A DNA stretch of 64,000 nucleotides from CAZWDO01 sp964632485 [NCBI: uncultured bacterium] (lineage in GTDB: Bacteria; JAGOEH01): NCBI GenBank assembly GCA_964632485.1, contig CAZWDO010000010.1, positions 70,909 through 134,908 on the forward strand, given 5' to 3'. The translations under genes and the position numbers were made by a program. The notes beneath the pieces were generated by a model, which worked only from the letters and a program-made list of their open reading frames with translations, had not been told where the DNA came from and searched no databases. Position 1 is the first letter of the stretch, and the number at the start of each line of letters is the position of its first letter. Positions 17,782 to 27,299 of this stretch are shown here, piece after piece.

Positions 17782-18258
17782 GAGCTGAGCGCGACGGTTT
17801 ACTGCTACTGGCTTAAGTTTTGCATTCTCAGTATTGGATAGCGGCGCCGGGATTTAAATATTTTTAATGAACGGCAGTTCAAATATATCGTGTTAGTTAA
17901 TCAAACAGCTCACTTAATATCTAATTTCATCATAATATTAATTTCGTTCCAACTTCATATTTTTTCAGTCTTTTAGATAGTGAAGGCATAAATAAAAAAA
18001 AATACTTGACTTTAAATTTTTTTTTATTTATATAGTTAATAATCCCATCGGATTCCCGGGTTTGCCCTATCAAGCCGGAATCTGAAGACTTGCCATTCAG
18101 CCATCTATATTGAATGGATTTTATCAAATTGTTCGGTTGTAGCGCTCTTTTTTTGTGGGTATGCTGCGATTGGATGACCTTTTTGGGTTTAAAGCCCAAT
18201 GATGGTATACAAACAGTTTATTAACAGGATTGATTTTTAAAAGAGAGGAATGGCTACG
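17782..18258. other. Long intergenic region before the carboxypeptidase gene
   Basis: No credible gene. An AT-rich centre holds a possible promoter, TTGACT (18006-18011), 17-nt spacer, TATATA (18029-18034), which would give the dacB-type gene a leader of about 220 nt. An 89-codon minus-strand reading frame here has no ribosome site and no recognisable motif. Confidence 0.4.
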
Positions 18259-19623
18259 ATGATGATTCGAATTTTTTTATTTCTAATACTTACCAGTATA
18301 TTTTCTTTTAACATAGATTTTGCGAATTATGAGCGTCTGGTATTAAAGCCGGTTGATCTTGACCTTCAGGCAAGCCCAGTGGATTGTAAACTGAATGGCC
18401 AGGAAGTTCAAAATTTTGAATTATCTATTAATAAAATGATTAATCAGCGAAAATATCGGCATACTTCACTGAGCATTGCAGTTCAGCGATTGGATGGTAC
18501 CCCTGTTTATTCGTATGGGGCCGGTCAAAAAATGATTCCGGCTTCCACTATTAAATTGATAACAACGGCAGTCGCTTTGGAAATTTTAGGTCCCGGCTAC
18601 ACTTTCAAGACTACTTTGGCCACGGATGGTATCATCAAAGACGGGATGCTCCTTGGAAATCTTATTCTACAGGGCGGCGCTGATCCGAAACTTTCCGGGT
18701 TTTTTGATGCGTCAATTGCCGATGTTGTCAAAGAATGGGTCGATAGCCTGCAGATTTTTGGAATCGAGAAGATTACCGGTGGAATTTATCTGGATAACAG
18801 TTTCTATATGGATGCTCATGGAGAAATTCAACGTCGCTATCTGACAACTGCCTGTTTTGACCAGGCGACTCGCCAACAACTCACTCAATGGGTCCCCCTG
18901 GATAATGGGAATTTTATCAAAAAACGGATTCGTTTACCCCGTCGCTCGACACGTAAAATGGTGGATGTTCATCTAAATAATTACCTCGGTAATCTGCTGG
19001 TCAATGAATTGACTTCACGAAAAATGACCAATCAAAAATTTATCCAGAGTGAACTGGATAGTCTGGTCGCTTCGGAGCTTCAGGAAATTCTGGTTCATGA
19101 ATCAGAACTCTTATATAAGGTATTGGAGCGGACTAATAAAAAAAGTGATAATTTTTATGCCTCGCAAATTTTGCGCACTCTTGGATGGGAATGCTGTGGC
19201 GGAGCTACGCAGGAAAATGGCCGGATTGTTATTAAACGTTATTTGCAGGAAAAAATGGCGATCGATTCTACAGTGTACCAGATCGCCGACGGTTCGGGAC
19301 TCAGCTATGAAAATAGTATCTCTGCCAATGTATTAAACCAGGTTCTGACGTTTATGCAGAATAATAGCCCTTATTGGATTTATTATTATGAATCTCTTTC
19401 GATACCGAAAGTGGATGGAACGCTTATCAGCCGGATCAATCATCCCTTAGCGACCAATGTGCATGCCAAAACCGGCACGCTTTCCTCTGTTATTTCCTTG
19501 TCAGGATATCTGACCACTTCTTCCGGGGAACCGTTAGTTTTTTCCATGATAGCGAATGGCGGATCAAAAAAATTAAATCGAATTCTGCTGGATCACATCT
19601 GCGTGAAGCTTCTTGAACTTTAG
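18259..19623 (+). CDS. dacB: D-alanyl-D-alanine carboxypeptidase/endopeptidase (PBP4, S13)
   Basis: About 454 residues from ATG 18259, which has GAGG 10 nt upstream; the ATG at 18250 would be too close to it. A hydrophobic signal peptide (1-18) sends it to the periplasm. The three penicillin-binding motifs are present: S96-T-I-K99, SDN near residue 290 and KTG in HAKTGTL near 413. Class C low-mass PBPs trim pentapeptides and cut D-Ala-mDAP crosslinks. The 3' end overlaps the convergent phosphatase-like gene by 51 nt. Confidence 0.92.
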   Translation: MMIRIFLFLILTSIFSFNIDFANYERLVLKPVDLDLQASPVDCKLNGQEVQNFELSINKMINQRKYRHTSLSIAVQRLDGTPVYSYGAGQKMIPASTIKLITTAVALEILGPGYTFKTTLATDGIIKDGMLLGNLILQGGADPKLSGFFDASIADVVKEWVDSLQIFGIEKITGGIYLDNSFYMDAHGEIQRRYLTTACFDQATRQQLTQWVPLDNGNFIKKRIRLPRRSTRKMVDVHLNNYLGNLLVNELTSRKMTNQKFIQSELDSLVASELQEILVHESELLYKVLERTNKKSDNFYASQILRTLGWECCGGATQENGRIVIKRYLQEKMAIDSTVYQIADGSGLSYENSISANVLNQVLTFMQNNSPYWIYYYESLSIPKVDGTLISRINHPLATNVHAKTGTLSSVISLSGYLTTSSGEPLVFSMIANGGSKKLNRILLDHICVKLLEL

Positions 19624-21981
19624 GGGCAGAGCCAGAAAAATTCCACCCAAAGCCGCCGTCCAGTTTAATCCGATATCGCTCCAGTCGAAATAACGCACAG
19701 GTAAATAGAATTGCACAAACTCGTCCATCGCTCCCAACGCTAACATAATCAGCATAATACCGATTATTTGATATAAGAATCGCCCCGGTTTACTCGTTTG
19801 GCTTCTCACTAATAGCCATGCCAGCAAACTATAAATAACTATATGCATCCGTGTAGCGATGATCGGTATCTGAGTAAATTTCCAATAAAGAAACACTAGG
19901 ATTATTAAGTCCAAAATTATTTTATAATGGAATATTTTTTGATTTTTATCGCGAATTCTGTAAATCAACCAAGAGAAGCCAAGGATAGCCAATAACGAGT
20001 AAAGACCGGTTTTCAGAGTTTGCAGTCCGAACTGGTTATAAAGTTTTTCCCACATCAGAGGGATCACGCCCAATGAGAAGAAATGGCATTCGGCCAGAAG
20101 AGTGAATAATGTCAGCGATGTTATGCGGCGTCGGGTTTCTGAAGATCGGGAACGGAACAATCGATAACTAAAAAAAACGAGTGTGAGGAAAACATAAGAG
20201 CAGATCGCCGGAGCGGAAAACAGCCAATGTCGTTCAATTAAGGCAGTGATTGCGGGACGCGACTGGAGCGCGATCAAACCGGCGTTATCCAGCCATGAGG
20301 TCCGGGCTGAATCAACTTTGGCAATAGTAAAATCGAGAGGACGGCTAATTAACTCCGGATGCCCCTGGGGATAAACTTGAATCCGCCATGGGTTGTATAA
20401 TGCCAGGGTGTTCCACATGGCTGGTGTAAATGGTCCGAATGTATGCTTTCGTCCCCAAATTCTAAATTCGCCCTTCAAATTGAAACGTCCCTGGCCGATA
20501 TTGTATTGAATGATATACCATAAGGAATCGGCTCCGCTCCATTCGCCTTTGATGGCGCCTTTAAATAGCGCATGTTTGATTTTTTCCAGGTTGCGTGGGG
20601 CTAATATTAATGGGGCCATAAGGTTGTCAGAATTCGTCCCCAGAGTTTCATCATTTTTAATCATTTTACTCAGTGAATCATGGGCCAGACTGATACTATC
20701 CAGGAGAGAGCTGAATCTTCGGCAAATCGGATCAGAGGCGGCATAATGGTTGAAACGTTCCGCCGGGTCTTCGCTAAGGCGGTACCATTCATAAGTAGTA
20801 TCGGTCGGAGAAATAACTCGGATCATTTTGTTGGTGTCGTTAAACACACTCTGAAGTAGGGTAGAGAGCATTTCCTGCGGAGCCTGGAACCCGCCCGGAT
20901 TCGATTCGGCATAGCGCAACCGCTGTGTATCCTCTGTTTCCCGGGAGGGAGTTGCCTGATTTTCAATCAGTGGCATCAGATTGATTCCCTGCAGGATGGA
21001 GGGAATGGGTAGTCCCAGATATGCCAGAATAGTGGGTACTATATCGACTTGTTGCGCGGGAAGATTGATTCTCTGACCGGCGAACTGGTGCCCTGGAAAG
21101 TGAATGATCAGGGGGATATGCAGAATTTCTCGATGGAGCTGGCTGCGAAGCGATGTTGAACCATGGCCGACAAATCCGTGTTCCAGAAGTTCTTCGCCGT
21201 GATCGGCGGTAATGACCAACAGCAAGCTGTCCCAAAGTTTGTTTTCCTTTAAATCAGAAAAGAGAGGGGCAAAAAAATCCCGATCCATTTTGCGGATTTG
21301 GCCCTCGTACAATCCGCGTACCCAACTATTATCCCCAACCTCAAATCCTATCGTTCCATAATGGAGTACCGGCATGGTCGTTAACAGATTATAACGCCTG
21401 GCAAATAGGGTATCGCTAAAATCCAGCGCGCTCAAATCAAAGGGTGTTATGCCCTTTTCATATTGATATGGCATGTGCAAATCGCGATGGTGATACCAGG
21501 CGCAAAACGGCTGCGACAAATTTTTCGATTTCTTAATAAAATGGAATAAAATATCATTGCCCTGATCCAGCCAGGTCTCGCGGTCCGGATACGACATGAG
21601 TCCCAGATTGAAAAAATTGGATATGGCGCTCAGATAAGAGAGGTCGGGACAATAGTAACCCGACGGAGTCAGCATTTTAAAGATTGTCGGGAGTTGGGGA
21701 GGTATGGCGGCATCTCTGGAAATGACTTCGTGTACGGACGGATAAAATCCGGTTAAGACGGAGATGAGACCGGGTGAAGTCCAGGCGGACGTCGCATAGC
21801 ATTTTTCAAATAGAACGCTTTGCTGAATTATCGAGTCTAATGCCGGAGTTCCGCTGCCGCCGTTATAGGCGCCGATAAAATCGGGCCGGAATGTATCGAC
21901 GGTGAGTATGAGAATATGCGGTCGGGCTAAATTCGCGGATATCCAACACACCCATGCGAGAAGGCTAATGAGTTTTTTCAT
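19573..21981 (-). CDS. AlkP-superfamily (sulfatase-like) hydrolase fused to a VanZ-like membrane domain
   Basis: 802 residues. A signal sequence (1-19) precedes a sulfatase-fold domain (about 20-400): metal Asp29 in LTVDTFRPD, then TADHGEE near 260. The nucleophile position, Cys or Ser in true sulfatases (C/S-x-P-x-R), is Thr68 in AWTSPGL, as in phosphoglycerol transferases and related enzymes, so formylglycine-type sulfatase activity is unlikely. A linker follows, then about six membrane helices from residue 600. The last block, DEFVQFYLPVRYFDWSD followed by N and a glycine helix, matches the VanZ-like family. It likely acts at the periplasmic face on an envelope substrate. The start lies 17 nt inside the ClpX-like gene. 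Confidence 0.8.
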   Translation of the reverse strand: MKKLISLLAWVCWISANLARPHILILTVDTFRPDFIGAYNGGSGTPALDSIIQQSVLFEKCYATSAWTSPGLISVLTGFYPSVHEVISRDAAIPPQLPTIFKMLTPSGYYCPDLSYLSAISNFFNLGLMSYPDRETWLDQGNDILFHFIKKSKNLSQPFCAWYHHRDLHMPYQYEKGITPFDLSALDFSDTLFARRYNLLTTMPVLHYGTIGFEVGDNSWVRGLYEGQIRKMDRDFFAPLFSDLKENKLWDSLLLVITADHGEELLEHGFVGHGSTSLRSQLHREILHIPLIIHFPGHQFAGQRINLPAQQVDIVPTILAYLGLPIPSILQGINLMPLIENQATPSRETEDTQRLRYAESNPGGFQAPQEMLSTLLQSVFNDTNKMIRVISPTDTTYEWYRLSEDPAERFNHYAASDPICRRFSSLLDSISLAHDSLSKMIKNDETLGTNSDNLMAPLILAPRNLEKIKHALFKGAIKGEWSGADSLWYIIQYNIGQGRFNLKGEFRIWGRKHTFGPFTPAMWNTLALYNPWRIQVYPQGHPELISRPLDFTIAKVDSARTSWLDNAGLIALQSRPAITALIERHWLFSAPAICSYVFLTLVFFSYRLFRSRSSETRRRITSLTLFTLLAECHFFSLGVIPLMWEKLYNQFGLQTLKTGLYSLLAILGFSWLIYRIRDKNQKIFHYKIILDLIILVFLYWKFTQIPIIATRMHIVIYSLLAWLLVRSQTSKPGRFLYQIIGIMLIMLALGAMDEFVQFYLPVRYFDWSDIGLNWTAALGGIFLALPLKFKKLHADVIQQNSI

Positions 21982-23464
21982 ACGTCGATTTAATAAGCCG
22001 GGTCAGATATTCCCGCGGGTCTTCCAGCAATTCGCGGGTAATGATCAAGTGATTCATTTTGGCCAGTGTCAATCCATACTCGTAATCCTTCAGCATTTTA
22101 TCGATTTCGAGGATAAATTGTTGGGGGTTCTTGCTGTACTGTTCGAAAATATAGGTTTGGGCGTCTTGCTGAAACTCAAGTTCTATATTGAAATTATGTT
22201 TGTATTTATAAATAAGTTCGCGGATGATAACGAGTAATAGCATGTGGGACTGGGGGAATGCATGTGTGGCTAAAGCCTGGTCGATGGTAATATGGCTCAT
22301 CTGCAACGAGGGTAAATGGGTCTCAAAAGGGATGAGTGAACGTTCGATCACCCTGACCAGCGCCCGGGCGCCGGTTTTTTCTCTTACCGCTTCCTGGGCG
22401 TAATAGCGCAGCGCGTTTTCCTCAAAGTCCAAATGAATATGATAGGAGGCAAAATCGATTATTTTAGAATTGATGATCGCGCTGTTTTTATTGGTTAAAA
22501 TTTCAAACAGATTGTCTTCAGTCAGATCGTTCAAAATTGTGATGACTGGCAACCGGCCAATAAATTCAGACTCAAATCCGTATTCGATCAGGTCTTCGGT
22601 AGAGGTCATTTTCAAGTACTCGACATCTTCCGTGCGTGTGGTATATTGGCTTTTGAAGCCGATACCCTGTTTATTGACCCGGCGTTTGATAATATCGCTT
22701 AATCCGTCGAAAGCGCCCGAAACAATAAAAAGGATGTTCCGAGTGCTGATCATTTGCCGCTGAATACGACCGTTCCGCTGCAATTCCATTAACGCTTCCA
22801 TCTGAGATGTAATATCGTGCGGCACTTTGAGATTCACTTCGGTATCTTCCATTAGTTTCAGCAGATTCCGCTGGACGCCGGTACGGGACACATCCGGACC
22901 AATCAGGTTTTTTGAGGCAGCGATTTTATCGATTTCATCGATATAAACAATACCAAATTCGGCCAGACGAACATTGTCCCGGGCTTCTTTAACCAGGTCA
23001 CGGATTATATCTTCGACATCCCGGCCGACATATCCAGTTTCGCTGAATTTAGTTGCATCTGCTTTGACAAAGGGGACCCCGATTTTATCAGCAATCAATT
23101 TAATAATAAAGGTTTTACCGACACCCGTGGAACCGATCATGAGAACATTATTTTTGACATTTCCCAGCAGTTGCAATGGTTGTCTCTGATCCTGTTTCAA
23201 AAGATGGATACGATGAAAATGCGTACATACTTTAGTCGATAGTACCTTGATAGCCTCCTCTTGATTGATTACATATTGCTCGAGATAGGTTGCCAGTTCC
23301 AGCGGTTTGATATCAAAATCGATTTCAGGATAGGCATCATCTTCTATATGAGGGGGAGGGGTTTCGGTAACACTGACTTCGGGTACAATGAACCGATCGC
23401 CATATTTTTGCTTCAGGTAGTCGGTTAAATCCTTTTGAATCTGATAGGGATCAATTTTTGCCAT
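21965..23464 (-). CDS. ClpX-like AAA+ unfoldase without zinc finger
   Basis: 499 residues. ClpX hallmarks: Walker A GSTGVGKT (111-118), pore-region ETGYVGRDVEDII (142-154), Walker B IVYIDEIDK (172-180), sensor region NILFIVSGAFDGL, the IGF loop used to dock on ClpP (268-270), FIGRLPV and GARALVRVIE. The N-terminal Cys4 zinc domain of ClpX is replaced by about 60 different residues, the RKH substrate loop is absent (GRIQRQ in its place), and about 110 extra residues extend the C-terminus. So it probably unfolds other substrates than ClpX, with ClpP or alone. It sits 3 nt after rsmE in the dnaJ operon. Confidence 0.85.
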   Translation of the reverse strand: MAKIDPYQIQKDLTDYLKQKYGDRFIVPEVSVTETPPPHIEDDAYPEIDFDIKPLELATYLEQYVINQEEAIKVLSTKVCTHFHRIHLLKQDQRQPLQLLGNVKNNVLMIGSTGVGKTFIIKLIADKIGVPFVKADATKFSETGYVGRDVEDIIRDLVKEARDNVRLAEFGIVYIDEIDKIAASKNLIGPDVSRTGVQRNLLKLMEDTEVNLKVPHDITSQMEALMELQRNGRIQRQMISTRNILFIVSGAFDGLSDIIKRRVNKQGIGFKSQYTTRTEDVEYLKMTSTEDLIEYGFESEFIGRLPVITILNDLTEDNLFEILTNKNSAIINSKIIDFASYHIHLDFEENALRYYAQEAVREKTGARALVRVIERSLIPFETHLPSLQMSHITIDQALATHAFPQSHMLLLVIIRELIYKYKHNFNIELEFQQDAQTYIFEQYSKNPQQFILEIDKMLKDYEYGLTLAKMNHLIITRELLEDPREYLTRLIKSTYEKTH

Positions 23465-23467
23465 CTA

Positions 23468-24238
23468 TTATGCCCTTTTCTCAGGTTTAGTCCAACAGTG
23501 CAATATGTTTCCACTTATCTGCTGCATAATTGCGGCAGTTGCAACGGCAGCGGTTTCCGAACGAAGAATGGAAGGACCCAGGGAAATATTAAACGCGTGA
23601 CGGTTTTTAAGCGCTGCCAGTTCTGCGCAGGAAAATCCTCCCGGGGGACCGATAATAGCGCACCATTCACGAGCGGGAGGTGGCCATTGGTTTTGCTGCC
23701 GTCCAGCTTGAATTTCATTGGGAAGTACCAGGGGGATGCCGGGTGGAAGTTCATCTAAAAGACTTGTTATAGTTTTAAAAAAACGAATATCAGGTAAAAA
23801 TGGATGATGCGCTTGTTTCATGGCTTCAATCATAATTTTCAGTATCCGATTATGTTTTCGATTGAGTTCGCCATCGTGTTGGAACCCGGTGAATTCTCCC
23901 TGGTAAATCCAAATAGACCCGATGGCCATCTCGGTTAGCTTTTCTATGGCATCTTCCATGCGCGGCCATTTACCGAGTCCCAAACCCATGATCATGCGGG
24001 TCGGACAGGGGGGGATTTCCCGGACGTTCTTGATATCAATTATGGCGGCGTTTCGCTTCAGGGCGCTGATGCAACCTTCAGCAATAAATCCCTTGCCATT
24101 GGTGACTTCGATAGTGTCTCCTGTATGCGCTCTTAAGCTTTTTTGCAAGTGATGAGCATCATTTTGTTCCAGGATCAATTGTTGTCCCGGCACAAAATGC
24201 GCATCAGCATAGAAAAGAGGGTAAGCATGAGTTTTCAT
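23468..24238 (-). CDS. rsmE: 16S rRNA m3U1498 methyltransferase
   Basis: 256 residues, the normal RsmE length. The SPOUT knot is visible as IIGPPGGFS and [12 protein letters not shown] at the C-terminus; the N-terminal part is the PUA-like RNA-binding domain ([13 protein letters not shown]). It methylates U1498 of 16S rRNA in the 30S subunit. The ATG overlaps the dnaJ stop by 4 nt, a common gene pair in bacteria. Confidence 0.95.
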   Translation of the reverse strand: MKTHAYPLFYADAHFVPGQQLILEQNDAHHLQKSLRAHTGDTIEVTNGKGFIAEGCISALKRNAAIIDIKNVREIPPCPTRMIMGLGLGKWPRMEDAIEKLTEMAIGSIWIYQGEFTGFQHDGELNRKHNRILKIMIEAMKQAHHPFLPDIRFFKTITSLLDELPPGIPLVLPNEIQAGRQQNQWPPPAREWCAIIGPPGGFSCAELAALKNRHAFNISLGPSILRSETAAVATAAIMQQISGNILHCWTKPEKRA

Positions 24239-25398
24239 GAACTAAAAAAGGTTTTATCCTTTAAACGGGAAAAGGCGCTTTCCCCCTGAAAATTTTCAAA
24301 TTCGGGGAACTCTTTCAGTTGTTCGATTAGTTGTTTGGCTTTACCTGAGATTTTTTCCGGAATGAAAATATCGATTAAAATTAATTGGTCCCCGGCGTTT
24401 GAGCTATGTAGGTGAGGAATTCCTTTGCCGCGTAAGCGGAGGATTTTACCCGCCGGCGTTCCCGGGGGAATCGGTACCATAACGGGACCCTGCAGAGTAT
24501 TGACTTTAATTTTATCGCCCAACAGAGCCTGCCAGACGGTGAGTCTGACTTCCACCATGACATCATCTCCCTGTCTTCGGAAAACAGGATCTTTTTTTTC
24601 TTTGATGAATACATAGACGTCTCCTGCGGGACCTCCCTGAATGCCGCTATTCCCCTGGCTTTTGATGGGGATATAGTTTCCTTCGCTGACCCCGGTCGGA
24701 ATCGAGACGGAGATAGTCTGATAAGTTTCAATCCGCCCGGTGCTGTGGCATTTAGAACAGGGGCTTGCGGGGATTTTTCCGCGGCCCTGGCAGGTCGGAC
24801 AGGTGGTGATATTGACAAATTGTCCAAACAGGGATCTCGAAACATTTTTGACCTGACCGGCTCCATTGCATGTGGCGCAAGTGTTGAACTGGTTGTTAGC
24901 GGATCCGCTGCCGTTGCATGTATCGCAACTGGCATATTTTTTAATTTTAATTTTTTTCTCACACCCCGTAGCGATTTCCTGCAAAGTGAGTTCTACAGCC
25001 ACTTTTAGATCCTCGCCTTTTCTGGCTTGTGTTTGCTCGCGCGCTCGGCTCGATCCTCCGAAAAGATCCTCAAATCCGCCAAATCCAAAATCGAATCCGC
25101 CAAAATCCCGCATGAAATTCCTTAGAGCATCATTCACATCGAAACCGTTCATCCCGTCAAATCCGCCTCCTGAGATACCCGCATGTCCAAATCGATCATA
25201 TTTCGAGCGTTTTTCAGGATCTTTAAGCACTTCATAGGCTTCCGAGATTTCTTTGAACATCTGCTCAGCGTTTTTATCGTTTGGATTTTTGTCGGGGTGG
25301 TATTTCATTGCCAAACGGCGATACGCTTTTTTCAGCTCTTCTTCGGTAGCGTTACGTTCAATGCCTAATATTTCATAATAATCTTTTTTGTTTGCCAT
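24235..25398 (-). CDS. dnaJ: Chaperone protein DnaJ
   Basis: 387 residues with the full class I layout: J domain with HPD (34-36), Gly/Phe-rich region (about 75-130), four CxxCxGxG zinc motifs ([24 protein letters not shown] and a variant CSKCHSTG) and the C-terminal substrate domains. It stimulates DnaK ATPase and delivers clients. dnaK and grpE are not adjacent. A promoter lies immediately upstream; no CIRCE repeat was found there. Confidence 0.98.
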   Translation of the reverse strand: MANKKDYYEILGIERNATEEELKKAYRRLAMKYHPDKNPNDKNAEQMFKEISEAYEVLKDPEKRSKYDRFGHAGISGGGFDGMNGFDVNDALRNFMRDFGGFDFGFGGFEDLFGGSSRAREQTQARKGEDLKVAVELTLQEIATGCEKKIKIKKYASCDTCNGSGSANNQFNTCATCNGAGQVKNVSRSLFGQFVNITTCPTCQGRGKIPASPCSKCHSTGRIETYQTISVSIPTGVSEGNYIPIKSQGNSGIQGGPAGDVYVFIKEKKDPVFRRQGDDVMVEVRLTVWQALLGDKIKVNTLQGPVMVPIPPGTPAGKILRLRGKGIPHLHSSNAGDQLILIDIFIPEKISGKAKQLIEQLKEFPEFENFQGESAFSRLKDKTFFSS

Positions 25399-25423
25399 AC
25401 TCTTCCCTTTTTGTTTTTCGTCT

Positions 25424-25452
25424 ATAATACATCATTTTTGCCGCCTTGTCAA
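25424..25452 (-). promoter_or_regulatory. Promoter of dnaJ-rsmE-clpX-like-AlkP unit
   Basis: On the minus strand TTGACA (25452-25447), 17-nt spacer, TATTAT (25429-25424), 26 nt before the dnaJ ATG. Confidence 0.7.
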
Positions 25453-25458
25453 GAGGAA

Positions 25459-26661
25459 TCAGGGGATAATTTGTAAATAAGGATCATCATTTGGACGAGG
25501 AAAATCGGCATAAAGTTGTTTTTGTGAATATAAAAAAAATATTGGCTGTTGGTGGCCAATCACTTCCCATTCTCCATTTTCCCCCAGCCATGGAACGGTG
25601 TTCCCTTGCCGGTCGATATACGTGATTTCGTAGTGATGGGGGCCGGGTGGCAAATTTAGTGTGACGGCATGAAGCCGGTCAGAAAGATTGAACCAGAAAC
25701 GAAAATCGGCTTCGGCTTTCACTGCATTTGAAATCAATGCCAGTGCAGCGCTGGAAGCGGTTAGTGTTTGACTGGTTCGGTCGGATTCGGTAGGATTGGC
25801 AATAACAGACCCACTCCCAATGATTTCCGATGTAATAGCCAATCCTTTTTTCCATTGCACTTGATCCGCAAGAATCGCGTCGAATTGGCGTCCACCCCGG
25901 GTGGTTGCCTGCCAATAAAGGTCATCGAGTTCAAATGCCGTCTGCTCAATACCGTCCACTATTAATCGGGGAGCGATTTCCCGGATAAATTTACCGCGTT
26001 TATAGCGTAAAATATTATGTCCAATTCCGTCCACTACCTTACGAGGGGCAGTTCCCGTTTCGATCAGAACCAAGACGTTATGATGGGGTGGCGGAGTTTT
26101 GATGGTCGGGTTCAATTCCGCCAGTTCCTGAAAAGCGTCGCGCGCGCCCCGTTCATCGTCTATAACGCGGCAAGTCCACCCTAATAAAAACAACACACTA
26201 CAAAAATCACAATTATATTTGAATTCGGCTGCATAGGAATCTTCCAGAATAGCAGCTCGAAAACAGGCGCGGGCATTTTGATAATCGCCCGACTGATAGA
26301 ATGTCAGGCCGCGGTAAAAATAGGCCATCACCCGTTCATAGGGTTCTCCCTTAAAATATTTATCCTTCTCCCAACCCCAAAGGCTGCGGGCCGTTTTGGC
26401 CTGTTCGCTGTGCGCAAAAACTGTTTCAATGCCGAGCAAGGCATTTTCAAAACAGTATGCCGCCAGGTCCCATTGTTTCAAATAGAATGCATCTTTGCCG
26501 AATTGCATGCAATTCAACACCTCATTCCGCTTCCCCTCACGCATTAATATCGTGTAGTCAAGACGGATTTCCTCTGGAATGTATAATCGGTTTGTTTCTT
26601 GTGTCCAACTGGCTCCACTACCGATAAATAACATCATCGCCAGCAGCTTTTTGAAATTCAT
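25459..26661 (-). CDS. Exported TPR protein, COG3014-like partner of the LpoB-type lipoprotein
   Basis: 400 residues from ATG 26661 (GGAG 8 nt before it). A signal peptide (LLAMMLFIGSGASW) is followed by a domain with ALLGIETVFAHSEQAKTARS, GEPYERVMAYFYRGL and TPR-like GDYQNARACFRAA, the pattern of the uncharacterised COG3014 family. Those genes commonly sit beside lpoB-like genes, as here. A beta-rich C-terminal half follows. It is likely periplasmic and may aid a peptidoglycan synthase activator, by inference from the pairing. It overlaps the lpoB-like gene by 44 nt. Confidence 0.75.
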   Translation of the reverse strand: MNFKKLLAMMLFIGSGASWTQETNRLYIPEEIRLDYTILMREGKRNEVLNCMQFGKDAFYLKQWDLAAYCFENALLGIETVFAHSEQAKTARSLWGWEKDKYFKGEPYERVMAYFYRGLTFYQSGDYQNARACFRAAILEDSYAAEFKYNCDFCSVLFLLGWTCRVIDDERGARDAFQELAELNPTIKTPPPHHNVLVLIETGTAPRKVVDGIGHNILRYKRGKFIREIAPRLIVDGIEQTAFELDDLYWQATTRGGRQFDAILADQVQWKKGLAITSEIIGSGSVIANPTESDRTSQTLTASSAALALISNAVKAEADFRFWFNLSDRLHAVTLNLPPGPHHYEITYIDRQGNTVPWLGENGEWEVIGHQQPIFFLYSQKQLYADFPRPNDDPYLQIIP

Positions 26662-27232
26662 AGGTATTGCTCCACACAATCTCTGAGTTGGTTAAATCAA
26701 TGAGTTCAAATAATATCTGGTTATATTTTTTGACTTGTCCTTTACTGTCTTTCGTGGTAATATCGCTGATCCTGCCGGTTATCCGGTAATCCGCTCCCAG
26801 AAGCTGTTGGTCAGGTTTCACTCCGGTATCAGTTGTTTCCGCACTTTTAGTTTGTTTTTCCTCTTCAACTGCCGTTACATTTTCTCGGGAAACAAACCGT
26901 ATTTTCCCTTTAGCATTGCGAATCAGGTTCGATCGGATACGATCTGTCAGCACATTGATATTAATTCGCTGCGTACCTTCATTGGAAAAAAAACGGCTAT
27001 CGACGATGATGCGGGGGGGATCGTTCACATTTGAGATTTGAGGCAACGCCAAAATATCCCTGGCCATGAGATCGGTCATGGCGACCACATCCTGGCCCTC
27101 GATACCTGCGCCGCTGACCGGGCCTTGTTTGTCCACATCAATGTATTGTGGCGCCAGACCTTCATTTTCGGGGGGTGGAGCGCAGGCCGATACGACCATT
27201 ATCATTGCGGCAATGGTTAACCAGATACGCAT
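26618..27232 (-). CDS. LpoB-like penicillin-binding protein activator lipoprotein
   Basis: 204 residues. The signal ends in the lipobox VSAC (Cys17). The mature part has the LpoB/PF13036 pattern: MTDLMARDIL near 51, PRIIVDSRFFSNEGTQRINI, LTDRIRSNLI, GADYRITGRISDI and the final LTNSEIVWSNTYEFQK. LpoB lipoproteins reach from the outer membrane to stimulate class A penicillin-binding proteins. AAGGAG lies before the ATG. Distant relatives have roles not tied to PBPs, so the function is inferred. Confidence 0.85.
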   Translation of the reverse strand: MRIWLTIAAMIMVVSACAPPPENEGLAPQYIDVDKQGPVSGAGIEGQDVVAMTDLMARDILALPQISNVNDPPRIIVDSRFFSNEGTQRININVLTDRIRSNLIRNAKGKIRFVSRENVTAVEEEKQTKSAETTDTGVKPDQQLLGADYRITGRISDITTKDSKGQVKKYNQILFELIDLTNSEIVWSNTYEFQKAAGDDVIYR

Positions 27233-27299
27233 AAAGTTCTCCTTGCTGATAGGGTTAATTGGACTATTTAACTATAATAATTGTCCTATGGTTCCAGAA

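Noticed and set aside
17930-18199. 89-codon minus-strand frame in the intergenic gap
   Set aside because: No ribosome site, no motif, AT-rich sequence.
25399-25458. CIRCE (HrcA operator) upstream of dnaJ
   Set aside because: The short gap holds a sigma70-type promoter but no TTAGCACTC-N9-GAGTGCTAA repeat.
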